64,000 nt of DNA from Streptomyces sp. NBC_01381 (GTDB lineage: Bacteria; Actinomycetota; Actinomycetes; Streptomycetales; Streptomycetaceae). Made by a program: the position numbers and the translations under genes. The stretch lies in contig NZ_JAPEPI010000002.1 of NCBI RefSeq assembly GCF_026340305.1, positions 1,178,001 to 1,242,000 of the forward strand. Direction: 5' to 3'. Each line of letters opens with the position of its first letter. The stretch's first letter is position 1. Positions 56,894-64,000 of the stretch are shown in pieces. The notes under the pieces were generated by a model. It was not told the origin of the DNA. It saw only the letters and a program-made list of their open reading frames with translations, and did not search any database.

Positions 56894-59302
56894 ATGGACA
56901 TGGATTCCGACGGCACGCAGGATGCGCAGGGCACTCACGCCACCCCCGTGCCACGCCCCGCGCGCGCCTTGCCACCCATGCCCTCCGGCTTGCCGCCAGT
57001 GCCGCGCCAGTCACCGGGTGCTCTGCCGGCGGTAAGCGACTGGCTGTCGGCGCCGCGGCCCAAGGCGGGGCTCGGCATCTGGAGGTTCCGTCATGTTCCG
57101 CCGCCGGAGGGCGACGGCAAGCAGCGGATGGATCGCGCCCTCGTGGCGGGGGTCGTGATCTCCCTGGTGATCGGGCTGTTCCTCTGGTCGATGTGGCGTG
57201 AGGCCGCCATTCCCTATCAGGGGGCGGTCATCAGGCTTTTCGTCCGGGCGGAGTGGTTCTATCCGGGGACCCTCGCTCCGAGGGAAAATATGTGGCAGGG
57301 CTACGAAGCCAGGGTGGCCGCCAGCGGCGTGTTCCTCGGGTTGCTCGTCTACGGAGTCGGCCGCATCGGAAACTGGGGCGAGGTGCTCCGGCATCTCATC
57401 AGCCGCAGGGATCAGCCCGGCCGGGCGCTTCGTGCTGCGGCGGGCGCGCTGATCGTGCTGATGTTCGTCTGGCCTGAGGCCTTTCCCGGGGTCGCCTGGG
57501 ATCCTCTGCCGATCTTCACCGGCGTGATGGCGCTGATCGCGCTGTTCTCGGGCGGTTTCGAGATCTTCGAGAACGAGATCATCACGTACGGGGTGTATGT
57601 ACTGATCACCGCGGCGGTGCTCTGGCCGTTCGCGAAACTGGGTGACTGGGTGGGTTTGCTGCGCACGTGGCTCGCCCGCCCGCGGCCGGTCAAGAACGGC
57701 CTGGTGCCATCACCTCCCCAGCGGCCCGCGTCCGTGGCATCGCGGGCCCAGTGGCCGGAGCTCAGGGGAGAGGGCCGGGACAAGGCGGCGGATGTGCTGT
57801 CCGCCGCGGTGCTGAGCGGTCAGATGAACGACGTCGACTGTGTGCGGGTGCGCCGGATGTGGAGCACGGCGGGTGGGGACCCCGCGCTGCGCGACGCGTT
57901 CGACGACACGGTGCTGCAGCAGGGCGGGGCAGCCTGGACGCACCCCTCCGGAGCGCGCGATCTTCCCTCCCGCACGGCGACCCACGACCTTCTGGTCGGG
58001 CAGGTCCGCATCGGACGGTGCGTGCCCGAGGACCGCAACCCCGCCGGCAGTCGCGGCGCGGGCATCGCCCTGGAGACCGCCGTCCTCGGCACCTCGCTCC
58101 TGGCGGTCGGTCCTTCCGGGGCCGGCAAGACCGAGCGGCTCGTTCGCCCGGTTGTGGAGTCCCTCTCCCTACAGGCGCTCACCGGCCAGTGCGCGGTCAT
58201 CGCGGTCTGCGCGGCCGGTACACCACTCGGCGGTGACGACGGATACGACGTCGTCGTCAAGCTCGGCGACCCCACGTCCGTGCACGACCTCGACCTCTAC
58301 GCGGGCACATCGGATCCCGACGAGGCCGCGTCCTTCCTGGCCGAGGGGCTTGTCGGCGACCTCGCCGCCGTCGACAGCCGCCGCGCGGCGACGACGTTGG
58401 CCCAGGTGCTCGGCCCCTATTGGGCGGCGTACGGCCGTTTCCCCTCGGTGCCCGTCCTGCGTGAACTGCTCGAAGGCGTGCCCTCGGCCCTGTCGGATCT
58501 GCGCGACGCCCTCCGGTCCGACGACCACGCCGTGATGCGGCGCGAACTTGACGCCCGCGTCCGGCAGCAGGGCAGTGCAGCCGATCCGGGACCGGCGCTC
58601 GCCGACAGGCTCGCACTCCTCGACCGCCCCGCCTTCGCCGAGTTCTTCGACTCGGGGAGCGACAGCCCGTTCTCCCTGCGTGCGGTGATGCATCACCCCA
58701 TGCGCGTGCGCATCGATCTGCCCGAACGCGGGCACGGGGAGGCTTCGCGGCTGATCACGCGTCTCCTCCTGGCTCAGTTCATCTCCATGGTGCACACTCG
58801 CGGCGACCGTGAGCACTTCGTCTGCCTGGTCCTCGACGACGCCACCCGCGTGGTGACCGACGAGACGGTCCAGGGCATCCAGCGCCTCCGATCCGTGAAC
58901 GCCGGGGTGGTATTGGCCCTGCGTACCGTCAGTGACGTACCCGAGGCACTGCAGGGGCCGTTGTACGCGACCGTAGGCTGCCGTATGGCGTTCTCCGGGG
59001 TCACCACATGGGACGGCAGACGCTTCGCGGAGGCGTGGGGAACGTCGTGGATCGAGACCCGTGAGGTCGCCCAGCACGCCATCTTCGCCGATCAGCCGAT
59101 GACGCGCGCCCTGCACGCCTTTCGCAAATTCGTCACGGGCAAGGCCGTGACGCGGGACGCCGTAACCGTCCGCCAGGTCGAGCGCGAGCGGTGGTCCGCG
59201 TCCGAGCTGGCGCACGCGGTGCCCGCGGGGCATGCGGTGCTCTCGCTGACGGATGTGAGGGGCGAGCACGCGCCGCCGCTGCTCGTGGATCTCCGGGGTT
59301 AG
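56894..59302 (+). CDS. membrane-bound VirD4/FtsK-like ATP-binding protein
   Basis: An 802-residue protein. After a Pro-rich N-terminus come several membrane segments (ALVAGVVISLVIGLFLWSM, SGVFLGLLVYGVG, AGALIVLMFVW, VMALIALFSGG). The cytoplasmic part has a Walker A motif (VGPSGAGKTERLV, about residues 404-416) and a Walker B (FVCLVLDDATR, about 640-650), with a late RMAFSGVTTWDGRRFAEAW resembling the sensor part of TraD/VirD4 coupling ATPases. No transfer genes surround it and it is found in the chromosome core, so it may serve a housekeeping export or DNA role in hyphae. Confidence 0.75.
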   Translation: MDMDSDGTQDAQGTHATPVPRPARALPPMPSGLPPVPRQSPGALPAVSDWLSAPRPKAGLGIWRFRHVPPPEGDGKQRMDRALVAGVVISLVIGLFLWSMWREAAIPYQGAVIRLFVRAEWFYPGTLAPRENMWQGYEARVAASGVFLGLLVYGVGRIGNWGEVLRHLISRRDQPGRALRAAAGALIVLMFVWPEAFPGVAWDPLPIFTGVMALIALFSGGFEIFENEIITYGVYVLITAAVLWPFAKLGDWVGLLRTWLARPRPVKNGLVPSPPQRPASVASRAQWPELRGEGRDKAADVLSAAVLSGQMNDVDCVRVRRMWSTAGGDPALRDAFDDTVLQQGGAAWTHPSGARDLPSRTATHDLLVGQVRIGRCVPEDRNPAGSRGAGIALETAVLGTSLLAVGPSGAGKTERLVRPVVESLSLQALTGQCAVIAVCAAGTPLGGDDGYDVVVKLGDPTSVHDLDLYAGTSDPDEAASFLAEGLVGDLAAVDSRRAATTLAQVLGPYWAAYGRFPSVPVLRELLEGVPSALSDLRDALRSDDHAVMRRELDARVRQQGSAADPGPALADRLALLDRPAFAEFFDSGSDSPFSLRAVMHHPMRVRIDLPERGHGEASRLITRLLLAQFISMVHTRGDREHFVCLVLDDATRVVTDETVQGIQRLRSVNAGVVLALRTVSDVPEALQGPLYATVGCRMAFSGVTTWDGRRFAEAWGTSWIETREVAQHAIFADQPMTRALHAFRKFVTGKAVTRDAVTVRQVERERWSASELAHAVPAGHAVLSLTDVRGEHAPPLLVDLRG

Positions 59303-59323
59303 TCGCCAGGGCATAGGTAGGGA

Positions 59324-59354
59324 TGTACGTACGGGGTAATCGGTCTCGTACGTA
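59324..59354. promoter_or_regulatory. paired GTACGTAC palindromes upstream of the PucR gene
   Basis: GTACGTAC occurs at 59324-59331 and 59347-59354, 23 bases apart and so on nearly the same helix face. A further CGTACGG follows. They are candidate autoregulatory sites for the PucR protein. Confidence 0.45.
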
Positions 59355-59507
59355 CCGTACGGTGAGGCAGAATCGACACAGGTCGTTCATACGTAGCGGC
59401 CAAAAGATCCACATCTCGTCCGCGATTCGATGTACGGGCCGGACGGGTGCCGTCTCACCCGACGCCGTCGACTCCCAGACCTGCCACTGACCCGACCTGA
59501 AGGTCCC

Positions 59508-61094
59508 ATGCCGCCCACGCTCGCCTCCCTCGTCCACCACTCCGCGCTCAAGCTGACGGTGCGCGCCGGTGAGGAGCATCTGGACGCGCCTGTGCGCTGG
59601 GCGCATGCCAGTGAGCTCACCGACCCCGTGCCCTACATGGAGGGCGGCGAGCTCCTCCTGATCACCGCGCTCAAGCTGGACGCGGAGGATCCCGACGGGA
59701 TGCGCCGCTATGTGAAGCGGCTCGCGGCGGCCGGCGTCGTCGGGCTCGGCTTCGCGGTCGGCGTGCACTACGACGACATTCCGCAGGCGCTGCTCGAGGC
59801 CGCCGAGGGCGAGGGGCTCCCGCTCCTGGAGGTGCCACGGCGCACGCCGTTCCTCGCCATCAGCAAGGCCGTGTCGGCCGCGATCGCCGCCGACCAGTAC
59901 CGCGCGGTGACGGCGGGCTTCGCCGCCCAGCGCGAGCTGACCAAGCAGGCGCTGAGCGACGGCCCCGAGGGGCTGCTCGCCGCGCTGGCCGGGCAGGTGG
60001 ACGGCTGGGCGGCGCTGTACGACGCCTCGGGCGCCGTCGTCGCCACGGCACCCGAGTGGGCGTCCCGCAGGGCCGCCCGCCTCACCTCCGACGTCGAGCG
60101 GCTGCGGGACCGGACGGCCCCCGCGAGCGCGGTCGTCGCCGGCGCCGAGGACCGCGTGGAGCTGCACTCGATCGGCACCGGGCGGCGGCCACGCGCCGCG
60201 CTCGCCGTCGGCACGGCGTCCACCCTCGGCACGGCCGAGCGGTACGCGCTGCACTCCGCCATAGCGCTCCTCACCCTCACCACGGAGCGCAACCGCTCGC
60301 TGCACGCCGCCGAGGCGCGGATCGGGGCCGCGGTGCTTCGGATGCTGCTCGCGGGGGAGCCGGATCACGCGCGGACCGTGGCGGGAGAGCTGTACGGAGG
60401 GCTCCTCGACGCCCCGTTCCGCCTCGTGGTGGCCGAAGTGCCGGCCTCCGCCCCCGAGGGCGGCGACCCGCTCGCCGGGCTCACCGACGCCGTCGAGTCG
60501 GCCGCCGCGCGCGCCGGCGAGGCGCTCCTCGTCGTGCCGTACGGCGAGCGGCTCGTGCTGCTCGTCGTGGACGGCGGGGCGGGGGCCGCGGCCTGCGTCG
60601 CCCACGCGGAACAGCTGGAGTCCGGCCGCTCGGAGGTGCGCGAGCAGGGCGCGGGCGACGACGCATCGCTCCTGATGGGGCTCTCCGCGCCGGCCGGGCC
60701 GATCGCGGCCGCCACGGCATACAAGCAGGCCGACCAGGCCCTGTCCGTGGCCCGGCGGCGGGGCCGCACGCTGGTCGAGCACGAGGAGCTGGCGGCGGGC
60801 TCCGTCCTTCCCCTCCTCGCCGACGACGCGGTGCGGGCGTTCGCCGACGGGCTCCTGCGTGCGCTGTACGAGCACGACGCCACCGGCCGGGGCGATCTGA
60901 TCGCCTCGCTGCGGGCCTGGCTGTCCCGGCACGGCCAGTGGGACGCGGCGGCGGCGGACCTCGGCGTCCACCGGCACACGCTGCGCTACCGCATGCGGAG
61001 GGTCGAGGAGATCCTCGGCCGCAGCCTGGACGATCCGGACGTCCGCATGGAGCTGTGGCTCTCCTTGAAGGCGACGTCGAGCGGCACGGAGTAG
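59508..61094 (+). CDS. PucR-family regulator, probably of GABA catabolism
   Basis: A 528-residue regulator with an N-terminal PucR domain (MPPTLASLVHHSALKLTVRAG, DPVPYMEGGELLLITAL), a central GGDEF-like/CdaR region and a C-terminal helix-turn-helix (SLRAWLSRHGQWDAAAADLG, VHRHTLRYRMRRVEEILGR). This plan is that of PucR/GabR-type activators. Its place before a succinate-semialdehyde-type dehydrogenase and near gabT suggests it senses GABA or its product. ATG 59508 follows CTGAAGG. Confidence 0.86.
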   Translation: MPPTLASLVHHSALKLTVRAGEEHLDAPVRWAHASELTDPVPYMEGGELLLITALKLDAEDPDGMRRYVKRLAAAGVVGLGFAVGVHYDDIPQALLEAAEGEGLPLLEVPRRTPFLAISKAVSAAIAADQYRAVTAGFAAQRELTKQALSDGPEGLLAALAGQVDGWAALYDASGAVVATAPEWASRRAARLTSDVERLRDRTAPASAVVAGAEDRVELHSIGTGRRPRAALAVGTASTLGTAERYALHSAIALLTLTTERNRSLHAAEARIGAAVLRMLLAGEPDHARTVAGELYGGLLDAPFRLVVAEVPASAPEGGDPLAGLTDAVESAAARAGEALLVVPYGERLVLLVVDGGAGAAACVAHAEQLESGRSEVREQGAGDDASLLMGLSAPAGPIAAATAYKQADQALSVARRRGRTLVEHEELAAGSVLPLLADDAVRAFADGLLRALYEHDATGRGDLIASLRAWLSRHGQWDAAAADLGVHRHTLRYRMRRVEEILGRSLDDPDVRMELWLSLKATSSGTE

Positions 61095-61105
61095 GCGCCG
61101 CCGGG

Positions 61106-61149
61106 TCATCGGCGGGCCCTCGGCGGGCCATCGGCGGGCCATCGGCGGT
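61106..61149. repeat. 11-bp tandem repeat
   Basis: Four copies of an 11-base unit (CATCGGCGGGC-like) directly after the PucR gene. No coding role is seen. Confidence 0.75.
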
Positions 61150-61293
61150 GCGCAAGCCTCCCGCCCCTGCCAAAGCGGCGCAGACCCAGTGTCCAACGCA
61201 CCGCGTCGGACAAACGCCCCGCACCCTTACCGCCCCTACGGTGGGGAACGTACCCCCCAAGACACACCTTTCGCGGAAGGGCCGGGAATCGAC

Positions 61294-62739
61294 ATGACTT
61301 CCATCCACGCCTTCTGGCTCGCCGGTCGCCAGACCACCGGTGAGACCACTCTCGACGTCACTTCGCCCTGGGACGGGCGGCTCGTCGGCAAGGCGGCCGT
61401 CCCGACCGACGCCCAGGTCGAGGAGGCCGTCGCCGCCGCGTACGCCGTGCGCGACGAGTTCGCCGCGACGCCGGCCCACGTCCGTGCCGCGGCCCTCTCC
61501 CACGTGTCGAACCGCCTGGTCGAGCGCACGGAGGAGATCGCCCAGCTGATCTCCGCGGAGAACGGCAAGCCGATCAAGTGGGCCCGCGGCGAGGTCGGCC
61601 GCGCGGTCTCCGTGTTCCGGTTCGCCGCGGAGGAGGCCCGCCGCTTCAACGGCGGCGAGGCCCAGCGTCTGGACACCGACGCCGGCGGCCAGGGCCGCCT
61701 CGCCCTGACCCGCCGCTTCCCCAAGGGCGTCGTCCTCGGCATCGCGCCGTTCAACTTCCCGCTGAACCTCTGCGCCCACAAGATCGCCCCGGCGATCGCC
61801 GTCGGCGCGCCGATCATCCTGAAGCCGGCGCCCGCGACCCCGCTGTCCGGCCTCCTCATCGGCGAGCTCCTCGCCGAGACCGAGCTCCCGGCCGGTTCCT
61901 GGTCCGTGCTCCCCGTCGCCAACGACAAGATGCCCGCCCTGGTCCAGGACGAGCGCATGCCGGTCATCTCCTTCACCGGCTCCGACAAGGTCGGCTACGC
62001 GATCATGGACTCGGTGCCGCGCAAGCACTGCACCCTGGAGCTCGGCGGCAACGGCGCGGCCGTCGTCCTGGACGACTTCTCCTCCGACGAGGACCTCGAC
62101 TGGGCCGCCTCGCGCATCGCGACCTTCTCCAACTACCAGGGCGGCCAGTCCTGCATCTCGGTGCAGCGGGTCATCGCCGACGCGTCCGTCTACGACCGCC
62201 TCGTGCCGCGCGTCGTCAAGGCCGTCGAGGCCCAGGTCACCGGCGACCCGTCCGACCCTGCCACCGAGGTCGGCCCGCTCGTCAACGAGGACGCCGCCAA
62301 GCGCGTGGAGTCCTGGGTCGACGAGGCCGTCAACGCGGGCGCGAAGCTCCTCGCCGGCGGCAAGCGGGACGGCGCCGCGTACGCGCCGACCGTGCTCGCC
62401 GACGTACCGGCCGATGTGACCATCGCCTGCGAGGAGGTCTTCGGACCGGTCCTCACGCTCAAGAAGGTGGACGGCGAGGCGGAGGCGTTCGCCGCCGTCA
62501 ACGACTCCAAGTACGGCCTCCAGGCGGGCGTCTTCACGCACGACCTGCAGACCGCCTTCCGCGCCCACCGCGACCTCGAGGTCGGCGGCGTGGTCATCGG
62601 CGACGCCCCGTCCTACCGCGCCGACCAGATGCCGTACGGCGGCGTCAAGCAGTCCGGCGTGGGCCGCGAGGGCGTGGCGTTCGCGATGGACGACTACACG
62701 TACGAGCGGGTCATGGTCCTGACGGGCCTCGCCCTGTAG
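61294..62739 (+). CDS. succinate-semialdehyde-type NAD(P)-dependent dehydrogenase
   Basis: A 481-residue aldehyde dehydrogenase that would finish GABA breakdown by making succinate. Motifs are GIAPFNFPLNLCAHK, SFTGSDKVGYAIM, LELGGNGAAVVLDD and the nucleophile NYQGGQSCISVQR. The QGGQSC context and PFNFP differ from the aminobutyraldehyde enzymes at 29980 and 43675, and resemble SSADH or methylmalonate-semialdehyde-like members of the superfamily, so the substrate is inferred mainly from gab neighbours. Confidence 0.85.
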   Translation: MTSIHAFWLAGRQTTGETTLDVTSPWDGRLVGKAAVPTDAQVEEAVAAAYAVRDEFAATPAHVRAAALSHVSNRLVERTEEIAQLISAENGKPIKWARGEVGRAVSVFRFAAEEARRFNGGEAQRLDTDAGGQGRLALTRRFPKGVVLGIAPFNFPLNLCAHKIAPAIAVGAPIILKPAPATPLSGLLIGELLAETELPAGSWSVLPVANDKMPALVQDERMPVISFTGSDKVGYAIMDSVPRKHCTLELGGNGAAVVLDDFSSDEDLDWAASRIATFSNYQGGQSCISVQRVIADASVYDRLVPRVVKAVEAQVTGDPSDPATEVGPLVNEDAAKRVESWVDEAVNAGAKLLAGGKRDGAAYAPTVLADVPADVTIACEEVFGPVLTLKKVDGEAEAFAAVNDSKYGLQAGVFTHDLQTAFRAHRDLEVGGVVIGDAPSYRADQMPYGGVKQSGVGREGVAFAMDDYTYERVMVLTGLAL

Positions 62740-62776
62740 GACACCTGCGAGGCACCCGCAAGACACTTCACGAACC

Positions 62777-62815
62777 GAACGGCCGGAGCCCACTGTGCGG
62801 GGGCTCCGGCCGTTC
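62777..62815 (+). terminator. 15-bp hairpin after the dehydrogenase gene
   Basis: Perfect inverted repeat 62777-62791 with 62801-62815 and a nine-base loop, followed by TCTCGTG. It separates the dehydrogenase from the acyl-CoA dehydrogenase gene. Confidence 0.85.
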
Positions 62816-62893
62816 TCGTGTCCGGGCCCGCGGGGCGGACGCGGTGCGGCCAAACGCTGCGCGAGGACTGGTGGGGTTCGGGTGGATCGGGTA

Positions 62894-62911
62894 CATACGA
62901 TCCATACGATC
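62894..62911. repeat. CATACGATC direct repeat in the acyl-CoA dehydrogenase leader
   Basis: Two abutting copies of the nine-base CATACGATC, about 90 bases before the ATG at 62997. It is a possible operator. Confidence 0.45.
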
Positions 62912-62996
62912 GAGTAGCACCAGTCAGTAACCGACCGGGTCGCAATCGGTTCCATCGGCACCGACCGGCCCCACTCCGCGGCGAGGTGAGCTCCTC

Positions 62997-64000
62997 ATGT
63001 CCGCACCAACCCCCAAACCGTCCGTCAGCGAGCGCGAGGCCCGGCAGGTCGCCGAGGCCGCTCGTGAGCAGGACTGGCGCAAGCCCAGCTTCGCCAAGGA
63101 ACTCTTCCTGGGCCGCTTCCGGCTCGACCTGATCCATCCGCACCCGCTGCCCGCGGACGAGGACGCCCAGCGCGGCGAGGAGTTCCTGGCCAAGCTCCGC
63201 GACTTCTGCGAGACGAAGATCGATTCGGCGCGCATCGAGCGCGAGGCGCAGATCCCCGACGAGGTGATCAACGGGCTCAAGGAGCTCGGCGCCCTCGGCA
63301 TGAAGATCGACACGAAGTACGGCGGGCTCGGCCTCACCCAGGTGTACTACAACAAGGCCCTCGCCCTCGTCGGCTCCGCGAACCCGGCGATCGGCGCGCT
63401 GCTCTCCGCCCATCAGTCGATCGGCGTACCGCAGCCGCTGAAGCAGTTCGGCACCCAGGAGCAGAAGGACGAGTTCCTGCCGCGCTGTGCCCGCACGGAC
63501 ATCAGCGCGTTCCTGCTCACCGAGCCGGACGTCGGCTCCGACCCGGCGCGCATGGCGATGACGGCCGTGCCGGACGGTGACGACTACGTCCTGGACGGCG
63601 TGAAGCTGTGGACCACCAACGGTGTCGTCGCCGATCTGCTCGTGGTCATGGCGCGGGTGCCGAAGTCCGAGGGCCACAAGGGCGGCATCACCGCCTTCGT
63701 CGTCGAGGCCGCGTCGGACGGCATCACCGTCGAGAACCGCAACGCCTTCATGGGGCTGCGAGGGCTTGAGAACGGCGTCACCCGCTTCCACCAGGTCCGC
63801 GTCCCGGCGACGCACCGCATCGGCCCCGAGGGCGCGGGGCTCAAGATCGCTCTCACCACCCTCAACACCGGACGCCTCTCACTGCCCGCGATGTGCGTGG
63901 GCGCCGGCAAGTGGTGTCTGAAGATCGCCCGCGAGTGGGCGGGGGCGCGCGAGCAGTGGGGCAAGCCGGTCGCGTTCCACGAGGCGGTCGGCGCGAAGAT
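62997..64000 (+). CDS. acyl-CoA dehydrogenase, N-terminal part
   Basis: Begins at ATG 62997 and runs off the right edge, 334 codons being visible. It is an FAD enzyme that introduces a double bond into acyl-CoA. The family blocks FLLTEPDVGSDPARMAMTAV (acyl-CoA dehydrogenase signature 1), LDGVKLWTTNGVVADLLVVMA, NAFMGLRGLENGVTRFHQVRVPA and the start of the C-terminal helical domain (TGRLSLPAMCVGAGKWCLKIA) are present. An extended N-terminus of about 60 residues marks the large subgroup found in Actinobacteria. Confidence 0.92.
   Translation, partial: MSAPTPKPSVSEREARQVAEAAREQDWRKPSFAKELFLGRFRLDLIHPHPLPADEDAQRGEEFLAKLRDFCETKIDSARIEREAQIPDEVINGLKELGALGMKIDTKYGGLGLTQVYYNKALALVGSANPAIGALLSAHQSIGVPQPLKQFGTQEQKDEFLPRCARTDISAFLLTEPDVGSDPARMAMTAVPDGDDYVLDGVKLWTTNGVVADLLVVMARVPKSEGHKGGITAFVVEAASDGITVENRNAFMGLRGLENGVTRFHQVRVPATHRIGPEGAGLKIALTTLNTGRLSLPAMCVGAGKWCLKIAREWAGAREQWGKPVAFHEAVGAK

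Overview
The window is a high-GC actinobacterial chromosome segment. The gene order dprA - whiG - TetR - M23 peptidase - rpsB - tsf - pyrH - frr - cdsA - rlmN, the sporulation sigma factor WhiG, mycothiol-type enzymes, GTG starts, the scarcity of TTA codons and two familiar intergenic repeats all point to Streptomyces. Nearly every core gene is intact. The disabled genes are one small secreted-protein gene (8383-8849) and a group inside an island at 9.85-17.7 kb.

Layout. (1) 1-9852: end of dprA, whiG, a TetR regulator, an M23 peptidase whose tail is built from 48-bp repeats, the translation/UMP/phospholipid cluster rpsB-tsf-pyrH-frr-cdsA, a frameshifted secreted protein and a secreted endonuclease/exonuclease/phosphatase-family enzyme. 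(2) 9849-17707: a 7.8-kb island bounded by two copies of the rlmN 5' end (35 identical bases plus a near-identical flank). It keeps a decayed replication module (prim-pol and P4-type primase/helicase, both broken), a Spd-like membrane protein, short inverted repeats and a LexA-like DNA-binding protein, but no integrase. It carries an intact AT-richer two-gene cassette, DUF262 protein plus HEPN-fold RNase-like protein, which is my best candidate for an undescribed defence or toxin-antitoxin system. (3) 17688-23712: rlmN, then a TPP riboswitch controlling a thiamine ABC transporter (binding lipoprotein, permease, ATPase), then a mycothiol-dependent isomerase-like protein. (4) 23713-27774: tandem repeats, a LOG-family protein, a VOC protein and an ABC transporter pair.

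(5) 27946-50918: a polyamine-use region. It holds a class III aminotransferase with an Lrp/AsnC regulator, two aminobutyraldehyde-type dehydrogenases, two PotD-like lipoproteins, a complete PotABC importer and a PuuB-like FAD oxidoreductase. Between these lie a bacterial RING-domain protein, a CHRD-like/sortase pair, an orphan Rhs C-terminal toxin tip with two tandem immunity-like genes, HxlR plus a dinucleotide-binding oxidoreductase, GDPD, adenosine deaminase, a DUF4190 protein and a NADAR protein. (6) 51081-53879: a GH18 chitinase with a DasR-type operator inside its promoter, and a PAP2 phosphatase. (7) 54128-64000: GABA catabolism (gabT, a PucR regulator, a succinate-semialdehyde-type dehydrogenase), a divergent pair of a membrane protein and a VirD4/FtsK-like ATPase, and the start of an acyl-CoA dehydrogenase.

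Read together, regions 5 and 7 describe import of putrescine or spermidine, oxidation or transamination to aminobutyraldehyde, dehydrogenation to GABA, and entry of GABA into the TCA cycle as succinate.
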